A stretch of 36,373 nt of DNA from an uncultured Marmoricola sp. Its GTDB lineage: Bacteria > Actinomycetota > Actinomycetes > Propionibacteriales > Nocardioidaceae. The first letter of the stretch is position 1. Every line of letters begins with the position of its first letter. Below are positions 23,186 through 29,514 of the stretch, piece after piece. The stretch is taken from contig NZ_CALTZE010000020.1 in NCBI RefSeq assembly GCF_943913695.1, positions 1 through 36,373 on the forward strand, read 5' to 3'. The notes under the pieces were generated by a model. The model was not told where the DNA came from and did not search any database. It saw nothing but the letters and a program-made list of their open reading frames with translations. Made by a program: the position numbers and the translations under genes.

Positions 23186-24147
23186 CGGATCTCCTCCGTG
23201 GTCTGGTCGGCGAGGTCGAGGAAGACCGACTCCAGGCTCGCGGTGCGGGCGCTGAGGCGGTCGAGGCGTACGTCGTGCTCCCGTGCGGTGACCAGGAGGT
23301 CGGTCAGGGCCGGCTGCAGCTCGGCGACCCGGAGCACGGTGAGCTCGCCGTCGGTGCCGACCTCGCCCGGGGGAAGCGGCAGGTCCTCGGCCGGGGTGCG
23401 GAAGGAGATCTGCGAGGGCGCCGAAGCCACGATCTCCGCGACCGTGCCCTCCACGGCGATCTCACCGGCGCGCATGATCGAGACGCGGTCGGCCAGCGAC
23501 TCGGCCTCGTCGAGGTAGTGCGTGGTGACGAGCACGGTCGCGCCCTGCTCGCGCAGCTCGCGGACCAGGCGCCAGACCTGCCGGCGGCTCTCGGGGTCCA
23601 GTCCGGTGGTCGGCTCGTCGAGCATCACCAGCTCGGGGCGTCCGGCCAGAGCACAGGCCAGGTCGACGCGGCGGTGCTCACCGCCGGAGAGCCCCTTCAT
23701 CCGGGTCCCGGCCTTCGCGGTGAGGTCGAGCAGGTCGAGCAGCTCCTCGACCGGGCGCGGGCCGGTGACCGTCGCGGTCCACATCTCCAGGGTCTCGCGC
23801 ACGGTCAGGTCGCCCACGAAGCCGCTGCGCTGCAGCAGCACGCCGGTGCGGCGGCGTACGTCGTGACGGTCGGCCACGGGGTCCAGCCCGAGCACCTGCA
23901 CCTCGCCGTCGTCGGCGGTCGAGAGGCCCTCGAGCACCTCGAGCGTGGAGGTCTTGCCGGCGCCGTTGACGCCGAGCAGGGCGTGGATGGTGCCGCGGGC
24001 GACCTCGAGGTCGATGCCGCGGACCGCCTCGAAGGCGGTGGGCCCGGTGCCGTAGCGGCGCCGCAGGCCCCGCACCGAGATCGCCGGTCCGGGCGGTGGC
24101 GGGCTGGTCAGCTGGGGGGACGGAGACGTCCCGGTCGTCTGCTCCAT
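23182..24147 (-). CDS. ABC transporter ATP-binding protein
   Basis: 321-aa ATPase. A Pro/Ser-rich N-terminus (about 1-22) precedes the nucleotide-binding domain: Walker A GVNGAGKTST, Q-loop GVLLQRSGFVGDLT, Walker B LVMLDEPTTGLDPESRRQVW and the H-loop VTTHYLDEAE. The signature motif is LSGGEHRRVDLACAL, with Glu where Gln is usual and HRR where QRR/QQR is usual. A C-terminal extension (about 235-321) is like that of DrrA-type ATPases. The ATG at 24147 follows GGAG at very short distance. It is the first gene of a minus-strand cassette ATPase-permease-kinase-regulator, probably extending to thrE-like 19108. Confidence 0.92.
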   Translation of the reverse strand: MEQTTGTSPSPQLTSPPPPGPAISVRGLRRRYGTGPTAFEAVRGIDLEVARGTIHALLGVNGAGKTSTLEVLEGLSTADDGEVQVLGLDPVADRHDVRRRTGVLLQRSGFVGDLTVRETLEMWTATVTGPRPVEELLDLLDLTAKAGTRMKGLSGGEHRRVDLACALAGRPELVMLDEPTTGLDPESRRQVWRLVRELREQGATVLVTTHYLDEAESLADRVSIMRAGEIAVEGTVAEIVASAPSQISFRTPAEDLPLPPGEVGTDGELTVLRVAELQPALTDLLVTAREHDVRLDRLSARTASLESVFLDLADQTTEEIR

Positions 24148-24154
24148 GGCTCCA

Positions 24155-24170
24155 GCCTGCCTGGGCAGGC
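24155..24170. promoter_or_regulatory. Palindrome just upstream of the second ABC cassette
   Basis: GCCTGCC-TG-GGCAGGC has perfect 7-bp arms, extended by CCAG on one side and CTGG on the other with a 2-nt offset. It lies 8-23 nt before the ATPase ATG, so it could be an operator or a structure in the 5' leader near the ribosome-binding site. Confidence 0.4.
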
Positions 24171-24213
24171 GCTGGGGCGGCAGTGCGTCGCGTCATCGAA
24201 GCGTGTGGAGGTG

Positions 24214-24247
24214 CCACGACCTCGCGATGACATCTGTCAGGTCGTGG
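24214..24247. terminator. Hairpin at the malQ 3' end, nested inverted repeats
   Basis: CCACGACCT (24214-24222) and AGGTCGTGG (24239-24247) form a perfect 9-bp stem. The loop contains TGACA-TC-TGTCA overlapping the malQ stop. It can act as a malQ terminator, or as an operator for the minus-strand ABC cassette ~70 nt downstream. No T-run is seen. Confidence 0.45.
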
Positions 24248-25688
24248 ACCCTGTGGGCCCCTGGGGCTCGGCCACGAGACGCCCGCTCGCCTCGACCACG
24301 GCGCGGAGCCGGGAGGCCAGCGCCGCGTCGAAGGACCCGGCCGGTGCGCGCCAGGTCCAGTTGCCGTCGCGGACGCCGGGGGTGTTCATGCGCGCCTCGG
24401 ACCCGAGACCGAGCAGGTCCTGGGCGGGCACGACGCACAGCCGGCCCACCGAGGCCATCGCGAGGTCGACCAGCGCCCCTGGCAGCTCGCCCTCGCCCAC
24501 GCGCTCGCGCACCCGGCGCCGGGCCTCGGCGTCGAGCCCCTCCCACCAGCCCCGTGTGGTGTCGTTGTCGTGGGTGCCGGTGTAGACGACGCTGTCGGGC
24601 GCGTGGTGCTCGGGCAGGTGGGTGTTGTCGGGGTCGCCGTCGAAGGCGAACTGCAGCACCTTCATGCCGGGCAGCCCGGCGCCGAGCCGCAGCGCGTCGA
24701 CCTCCTCGGTGATCACGCCCAGGTCCTCAGCGACGAGGGTGCCCTCACCGGCCGTGTCGACCAGCGCGTCGAGCGCGGCGCGGCCGGGGCCGGGGACCCA
24801 GCGGCCCTCGCGCGCGGTGGCCGCCTCCACGGGCACGTGCCAGGCCGCCTCGAAACCCCGGAAGTGGTCGATGCGCACGAGGTCGAAGAGCTCGCGCTGC
24901 CGCCCGATGCGCCCGCGCCACCAGGCGAAGTCGTCGGCCGCCATCGCCTCCCAGTCGTAGTGCGGGTTGTTCCAGCGCTGACCGTCGGCGGCGAAGTAGT
25001 CCGGCGGCACACCCGTGACCGTCGTCGGGCGGCCCTCGGCGTCGAGCTCGAAGACCTCCCGTTCGGCCCACACGTCGGCGCTGTCGGGCGCCACGAAGAT
25101 CGGCAGGTCGCCGAAGAGCAGCACGCCCCGGCTCGCGGCGTAGGTCGTCAGCGCGCGCCACTGCTCGTCGAAGACCCACTGCTCCAGGCGCACCTCGGCC
25201 AGCCGGTCGGCGTGTGCCGCCAGCGCCTCGGCCGTGCGCGCCGGGTCGCGGTCGCGCAGGCCCGGCTCCCACTCCAGCCAGCTGCGGCCGTCGTGAAGCT
25301 CGCGCAGCACGGTGAACTCGGCGTACGGCGTGAGCCAGGCGTCGTGCGCGGCGCACCAGGCGTCGTACTGGGCGCGCTGGCCGGCGTCGAGGTCGGCGAG
25401 CCGCTCCTGACCGTGGGCGCGTCGCCGTCCCGCGTCGAGCAGGTCGGGGTTGCCCGCCATCGCCGAGAGCGCGTTGTAGGGCGAGCGCTCGTCCTCGTGC
25501 ACCGGCACGAGCGGCAGCACCTGCCACACGGTGCAGCCGGCCTCGGCGAGGAAGTCGACGAAGGCGTAGGCGTCGTCGCCGAGGTCGCCCCCAGGCAGGG
25601 AGGTCACGTGCAGCAGCACTCCCGCGCGCCGCACCTGGAGCGGGCCGGCGGGACTGTCGGGGAGCTGCGCGTCGCTGGGGGAGGGCAT
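24237..25688 (-). CDS. malQ: 4-alpha-glucanotransferase (amylomaltase)
   Basis: 483-aa GH77 enzyme of the short amylomaltase type that transfers maltodextrin segments between glucans. RRAGVLLHVTSLPGGDLGD is at the N-terminus, then CTVWQVLPLVP and SPYNALSAMAGNPDLL. LFGDLPIFVAPDSADVWAE and GVPPDYFAADGQRWNNPHYDW follow. The nucleophile is Asp274 (VRIDHFRGFE), the acid/base is Glu321 (LVAEDLG), and the transition-state stabiliser is Asp374 (THDNDTTRGWW). The ATG at 25688 is only 7 nt after a TACGCT -10 box, a leaderless arrangement. It is divergent from tetR with an 85-bp gap that holds the tetR operator. Complete and ordinary. Confidence 0.96.
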   Translation of the reverse strand: MPSPSDAQLPDSPAGPLQVRRAGVLLHVTSLPGGDLGDDAYAFVDFLAEAGCTVWQVLPLVPVHEDERSPYNALSAMAGNPDLLDAGRRRAHGQERLADLDAGQRAQYDAWCAAHDAWLTPYAEFTVLRELHDGRSWLEWEPGLRDRDPARTAEALAAHADRLAEVRLEQWVFDEQWRALTTYAASRGVLLFGDLPIFVAPDSADVWAEREVFELDAEGRPTTVTGVPPDYFAADGQRWNNPHYDWEAMAADDFAWWRGRIGRQRELFDLVRIDHFRGFEAAWHVPVEAATAREGRWVPGPGRAALDALVDTAGEGTLVAEDLGVITEEVDALRLGAGLPGMKVLQFAFDGDPDNTHLPEHHAPDSVVYTGTHDNDTTRGWWEGLDAEARRRVRERVGEGELPGALVDLAMASVGRLCVVPAQDLLGLGSEARMNTPGVRDGNWTWRAPAGSFDAALASRLRAVVEASGRLVAEPQGPTGSTT

Positions 25689-25695
25689 GTGCGCG

Positions 25696-25701
25696 AGCGT
25701 A
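25696..25701 (-). promoter_or_regulatory. Candidate malQ -10 box (leaderless start)
   Basis: TACGCT on the minus strand (25701 to 25696) fits TANNNT. Seven nucleotides separate it from the malQ ATG, which would place the transcription start at or next to the start codon. Confidence 0.45.
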
Positions 25702-25736
25702 GGCCGTCGGGCCCGGGTGACCTCGCCCACATCGGT

Positions 25737-25771
25737 TTGCACTGATCCGGATCAGAGTGCAACATTGCACT
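25737..25771 (+). promoter_or_regulatory. tetR promoter with overlapping palindromic operators
   Basis: TTGCAC (25737-25742) and CAACAT (25760-25765), 17 nt apart, can serve as -35 and -10. Superimposed are AGTGCAA-CA-TTGCACT (25756-25771), a perfect 7-bp-arm palindrome; the perfect 12-bp palindrome TGATCCGGATCA (25743-25754); and a third half-site TTGCACT at 25737-25743. The GTG start of tetR follows 3 nt after the operator. This is the layout of an autorepressed TetR gene. Confidence 0.7.
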
Positions 25772-25773
25772 TC

Positions 25774-26379
25774 GTGACCGACAGTGCAGCCCCGGGGGCG
25801 CTCGCCACCCGCGAGGCGCGCCACCAGGCGACGGTGCACCGCATCATCGTGGCCGCCCGCCGGCTCGCGGTGCCGCGGGGTGTCGACGGCTTCACCATGG
25901 ACGACCTCGCGAGCGCCACCGGCGTCTCCCGGCGCACGCTGTTCAATCACGTGCCCAGCAAGGACGACGCCGTGCTGGGCACGCTGCCGGAGATCCCCGA
26001 CGACGCGGTCGAGACCTTCGTCGCGGGCGGCCCCCACGGCCGGCTGGTCGACGACCTGCTCTCCGTCGTCGTACGCCTGCTGCGCGAGCGCCCCGAGACC
26101 CCCGACGAGGTCGCGCTCGCCCAGGAGGCGCTGCGCGCGAACCCCAAGCTGATGCAGCTGGCGCTGGTGCGGATCCAGACCGTCGTCGAGTCGTGCATCG
26201 GCTTCGTGGAGCAGCGCGAGGGCGCCGCCTTCGACCGCTTCCGCTTCGACGTCGCGCTCGCCGTCGTCGTGGCCAGCCTGCACCTCGCGATGGACCGCTA
26301 CCTGACCGGCGACCACGGCGACGACCTCGTCCCCGTGCTGCTCGAGACCGTCTCCATCGCCCGCGACCTGCTCGCCTGA
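25774..26379 (+). CDS. TetR/AcrR-family transcriptional regulator
   Basis: 201 aa. The N-terminal HTH (about 20-65) reads ATVHRIIVAARRLAVPRG, then FTMDDLASATGVSRRTLFNH with the recognition helix, followed by VPSKDDAVLG. The C-terminal ~130 residues are the ligand and dimer domain, which has no recognisable specificity. The GTG at 25774 lies directly behind a palindromic operator overlapping the promoter, so autorepression is expected. The mmpL gene starts 33 nt downstream and should be co-transcribed, making this an efflux unit controlled by its own repressor. The ligand is unknown. Confidence 0.93.
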   Translation: MTDSAAPGALATREARHQATVHRIIVAARRLAVPRGVDGFTMDDLASATGVSRRTLFNHVPSKDDAVLGTLPEIPDDAVETFVAGGPHGRLVDDLLSVVVRLLRERPETPDEVALAQEALRANPKLMQLALVRIQTVVESCIGFVEQREGAAFDRFRFDVALAVVVASLHLAMDRYLTGDHGDDLVPVLLETVSIARDLLA

Positions 26380-26411
26380 GCCCCGCCCTCCTCTACCTCA
26401 GAGGACCACCC

Positions 26412-28733
26412 ATGGCATCGCTGCTGTCCCGACTCGGCTCCTTCGCCCACCACCGCTGGCCGGTGGTCGTGGCGGGCTGGCTGGTCGCCCTGATCGGCGC
26501 CGGCGCGCTCGCCGGCGCCGTGAGCAAGCCGATGGTCGACACCTTCTCCATCCCCGGCATCCCCTCGCTGGAGGCGCAGACCCTCCAGCAGGAGCTCTTC
26601 CCCGACACCCCCGACGCCGAGGACCAGGCGACCGTGACCGTGGTGGTCGCCGCACCCGAGGGCGAGAGCCTGGAGGACCCCGCCTACTCCGCCAGGGTCG
26701 ACACCCTGGTCGACGGACTGCGCGAGCTGCCCCAGGTCGGCCCCGAGGCGACGATCGCCAACCCGGTCGAGGCCTCGCAGCAGCAGTACCAGCAGTCCGT
26801 GCAGGGTGCCGTCGAGGGCGGCCAGCCCCGCGACGTCGCCGAGGCCAACGCCCGCGCCCTGCTGCCGCTCTCCGAGGACGGTCGGGTCGGCACCATCAGC
26901 TTCGACCTCGACGTCGACTCGATCGCCGACGTGCGCGAGTCGACCCGCGAGGAGCTCCAGCAGACCGTCGAGCAGTCGCGCCTCGACGGGCTGGTCGTGG
27001 AGTACGGCGGCAGCGCCATGCAGGCGATCCCGGAGGTCGGGGGCACCAGCGAGCTGGTCGGCATCGCCGTCGCCGCCGTCGTCCTCGTGATCACCTTCGG
27101 CTCGCTCGTCGCCGCGGGCCTGCCCATCGTCACCGGCCTGGTGGCCGTGGGGCTGGGACTGCTGGGCATCAGCATCGCCACGGCCTTCACCACCATCGGC
27201 ACCACCACACCGATCCTGGCCACGATGATCGGCCTCGCGGTCGGCATCGACTACACGCTCTTCATCCTCTCCCGCTACCGCGCGGAGATGGCACGCCACG
27301 GCGACACCTCCCGCGAGGGTCGCCGGCGCGCGATGGGCCACGCCGTCGGCACCGCGGGCTCGGCCGTGGTCTTCGCCGGGCTGACCGTCCTGATCGCCCT
27401 CGGGGCGCTGAGCCTGGTCGGCATCCCGTTCCTGACCAGCATGGGCCTCGCCGCCGCCGGCACCGTGCTCATGGCCGTGCTGGTGGCGCTGACCCTGCTC
27501 CCCGCGGTCGTCGGCATGCTCGGCGGCAAGGCCTTCGGCGGCCGCGTGCGCCGCCACGTCGACCCGGTCGACGACGAGGGCAAGCCGCTCAACAACGGTG
27601 TCCGCTGGGCCCGCACGATCGCCCGTGCCCCGGTCGTGGTCGCGCTGGTCGCCGCCGTCGGCCTCGGCGCGCTGGCGCTGCCGGCCGCCGGCGTCCAGCT
27701 GTCGCTGCCGACCGACTCCACGGCCGCCTCCGACACCACCCAGCGCAAGGCCTCCGACCTGCTCACCGACGCCTTCGGCGCCGGCCGCGAGGGTCCGCTG
27801 CTCGTGGTGGCCGACGGTCGCGAGATCGACGGCGTGCAGGAGCGCAACGCGGCGTACGGCGAGGTCGTGGCGTGGGCGGCCGGCTTCGACGACGTGCAGA
27901 ACGCCCAGGTCGTCGCGGTCAACGACGACAGCAGCGGGGCGCAGATCCTCGTCACCCCCGAGTCGGGCCCCTCCGACGAGCGCACCCTCGACCTGCTCGA
28001 GTCGCTGCGCGCCGGCCAGGACGATATCGCGGACCAGACCGGCACCACCCTCGGCGTCACCGGCCAGACCGCCATCCAGACCGACGTCTCGGCCCAGCTG
28101 ACCGACGCCCTGCCCGTCTATCTCGCGGTCGTGGTCGGGCTCGCCTTCGTGCTGCTGATGCTGGTCTTCCGCTCGCTGCTCGTGCCGCTGACGGCGACCC
28201 TGGGCTTCCTGCTCTCGGTGCTGGCGACGCTGGGTGCGACGGTCGCGGTCTTCCAGGAGGGCGCGCTCGGCCTCGTCGAGGGACAGCCACTGGTCAGCTT
28301 CATGCCGATCATCGTGATCGGCATCGTCTTCGGGCTCGCGATGGACTACCAGGTCTTCCTCGTCACCCGCATGCGCGAGGCCTACGTGCACGGCGCGAGC
28401 GCCCGGCAGGCCGTCGTCGACGGCTTCCGCAGCAGCGCCCGCGTGGTCACCGCGGCCGCCACGATCATGATCTCGGTCTTCGCGGCCTTCATCCTGCTCG
28501 ACGACCCCCTGGTCAAGTCGATCGGCTTCGCGCTGGCCACGGCCGTCTTCCTCGACGCGTTCGTGGTGCGGATGGCGCTGATCCCGGCCGTGATGTTCCT
28601 GCTCGGCGACGCGGCCTGGTGGCTGCCCCGCTGGCTCGACCGACTGCTGCCGGACCTCGACGTCGAGGGTGAGTCGCTCGAGAGCCGACCCGCCCACCTG
28701 GCCGACGAGCCTCGGGAGTCGGTCCCGGCCTGA
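26412..28733 (+). CDS. MMPL-family RND transporter
   Basis: 773 aa with two MMPL halves. Each half has one leading membrane helix, a large outer loop and a block of about five helices. The first block carries GLAVGIDYTLFILSRYRAEM and the second GLAMDYQVFLVTRMREAYVH, the Asp/Tyr-bearing proton-relay helices. GAGG lies 8 nt before the ATG. The C-terminus is a short acidic tail. Members export lipids, siderophores or drugs across the membrane; co-transcription with a TetR repressor points to inducible efflux. The substrate is not known. A strong terminator follows 3 nt after the stop. Confidence 0.94.
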   Translation: MASLLSRLGSFAHHRWPVVVAGWLVALIGAGALAGAVSKPMVDTFSIPGIPSLEAQTLQQELFPDTPDAEDQATVTVVVAAPEGESLEDPAYSARVDTLVDGLRELPQVGPEATIANPVEASQQQYQQSVQGAVEGGQPRDVAEANARALLPLSEDGRVGTISFDLDVDSIADVRESTREELQQTVEQSRLDGLVVEYGGSAMQAIPEVGGTSELVGIAVAAVVLVITFGSLVAAGLPIVTGLVAVGLGLLGISIATAFTTIGTTTPILATMIGLAVGIDYTLFILSRYRAEMARHGDTSREGRRRAMGHAVGTAGSAVVFAGLTVLIALGALSLVGIPFLTSMGLAAAGTVLMAVLVALTLLPAVVGMLGGKAFGGRVRRHVDPVDDEGKPLNNGVRWARTIARAPVVVALVAAVGLGALALPAAGVQLSLPTDSTAASDTTQRKASDLLTDAFGAGREGPLLVVADGREIDGVQERNAAYGEVVAWAAGFDDVQNAQVVAVNDDSSGAQILVTPESGPSDERTLDLLESLRAGQDDIADQTGTTLGVTGQTAIQTDVSAQLTDALPVYLAVVVGLAFVLLMLVFRSLLVPLTATLGFLLSVLATLGATVAVFQEGALGLVEGQPLVSFMPIIVIGIVFGLAMDYQVFLVTRMREAYVHGASARQAVVDGFRSSARVVTAAATIMISVFAAFILLDDPLVKSIGFALATAVFLDAFVVRMALIPAVMFLLGDAAWWLPRWLDRLLPDLDVEGESLESRPAHLADEPRESVPA

Positions 28734-28735
28734 CC

Positions 28736-28768
28736 GGACCGGACCGCCCGCTCGGGGCGGTCCGGTCC
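28736..28768 (+). terminator. Strong intrinsic-type terminator of tetR-mmpL
   Basis: A perfect 14-bp GC-rich stem (28736-28749 with 28755-28768) with a 5-nt loop begins 2 nt after the mmpL stop. It has no T-run, but the stem is by far the strongest in the window. Confidence 0.75.
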
Positions 28769-28778
28769 GAGGGCACAG

Positions 28779-28808
28779 TTCGACGTGGTCGGGCCTGGCG
28801 ACTAGGGT
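28779..28808 (+). promoter_or_regulatory. Candidate promoter of the riboswitch-rpf unit
   Basis: TTCGAC (28779-28784) and TAGGGT (28803-28808) with an 18-nt spacer form a plausible housekeeping promoter. The resulting leader would be about 210 nt, holding the riboswitch. Confidence 0.5.
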
Positions 28809-28865
28809 GCCGTCGTCCGGCCACCGTCGGACCGCCGTGCGTGCCCCGCCGAGTCCTGCCCACGC

Positions 28866-29013
28866 GCCCGACGAGTCCTGAGCACCAGCACCGGGCAGGA
28901 GCGGGGGAACCACTTCCCCGGGCAGCCGGACCTGGTCCGGCGGTCCTTCGGGGTGAAGCCACGCGAGTGGCCGGGCTCCTCGGCCCGAACCCGACAGCTA
29001 ACTCCGCAGGCGC
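28866..29013 (+). ncRNA. ydaO/yuaA (c-di-AMP) riboswitch
   Basis: The 5' leader contains the conserved blocks of the ydaO class: GCGGGGGAACCA (about 28901-28912), TTCGGGGTGAAGCCACGCG (28948 on) and CCGAACCCGACAGCTAACTC (28984 on), then CGCAGGCG. In actinobacteria this class commonly precedes rpf and other cell-wall hydrolase genes and shuts expression off when c-di-AMP is high. The gene's GGAGG site follows within 10 nt. Boundaries are approximate. Confidence 0.9.
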
Positions 29014-29027
29014 GTGGAGGAACTCAC

Positions 29028-29465
29028 ATGCGCAAGCTCGTCGTGTCGCTGCTCGCTGCCCTGGCGCTCGTGGTGGGGCTGCTCGCCCCGCTGAGCCTGG
29101 CCGGGACCGCCCAGGCGGCCACCGCCCCCACCTCTGCTCCGGCCACCGCCAAGCAGGCCCAGACCGCCAAGGCCGCTCCTCAGGCCAAGAAGAAGAAGCA
29201 CAAGAAGAAGAAGGCCTCGCAGCGGGTCTGGAACCGGCTCGCGCAGTGCGAGTCGGGCGGCCGCTGGAAGATCAACACCGGCAACGGCTACTACGGCGGC
29301 CTGCAGATCAGCCCGAGCACCTGGGCCGGCTTCGGCGGCAAGCGCTTCGCCGGGCTCCCGCACAAGGCCACCAAGGCCGAGCAGATCAAGGTCGGCAAGC
29401 GGATCCGTCACGGCCAGGGCTGGGGCGCGTGGCCGCACTGCTCGCGCGCCATCGGCGTGCGCTGA
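29028..29465 (+). CDS. Secreted resuscitation-promoting-factor-type transglycosylase
   Basis: 145 aa. A signal peptide (1-30, ending AGTAQA) is followed by an Ala/Thr/Pro linker and a very basic run of Lys (about 54-62). Then comes the Rpf domain (PF06737-type): VWNRLAQCESGG with catalytic Glu75, INTGNGYYGGLQIS, STWAGFGG and a C-terminal WPHCSR. Cys74 and Cys138 should form the family's disulfide. Such enzymes cut peptidoglycan during regrowth from dormancy. ATG 29028 is chosen because GGAGG lies 7 nt upstream and a signal peptide follows directly; in-frame starts further upstream fall inside the riboswitch. No LysM or G5 domain is present, so this is a minimal Rpf. The poly-Lys linker may help binding to the anionic wall. 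Confidence 0.93.
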   Translation: MRKLVVSLLAALALVVGLLAPLSLAGTAQAATAPTSAPATAKQAQTAKAAPQAKKKKHKKKKASQRVWNRLAQCESGGRWKINTGNGYYGGLQISPSTWAGFGGKRFAGLPHKATKAEQIKVGKRIRHGQGWGAWPHCSRAIGVR

Positions 29466-29482
29466 CCCTGAGGGGTCTCGCG

Positions 29483-29514
29483 GCGGGTCCCACTCCTCGG
29501 CGGGCGGGGCCCGC
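29483..29514. terminator. Candidate bidirectional terminator
   Basis: GCGGGTCCC (29483-29491) pairs with GGGGCCCGC (29506-29514) through one G-T. It lies between convergent rpf and the 494-aa gene, ending right at the latter's stop. Confidence 0.45.

Noticed and set aside
23182..24147. Pseudogene call for the LSGGE ATPase
   Set aside because: All other motifs are intact and the reading frame is complete, so the variant signature is not evidence of decay.
26298..28913. 871-aa minus-strand frame antisense to mmpL
   Set aside because: Shadow frame rich in Gly/Asp/His/Gln with no motif; the plus strand has a complete MMPL gene.
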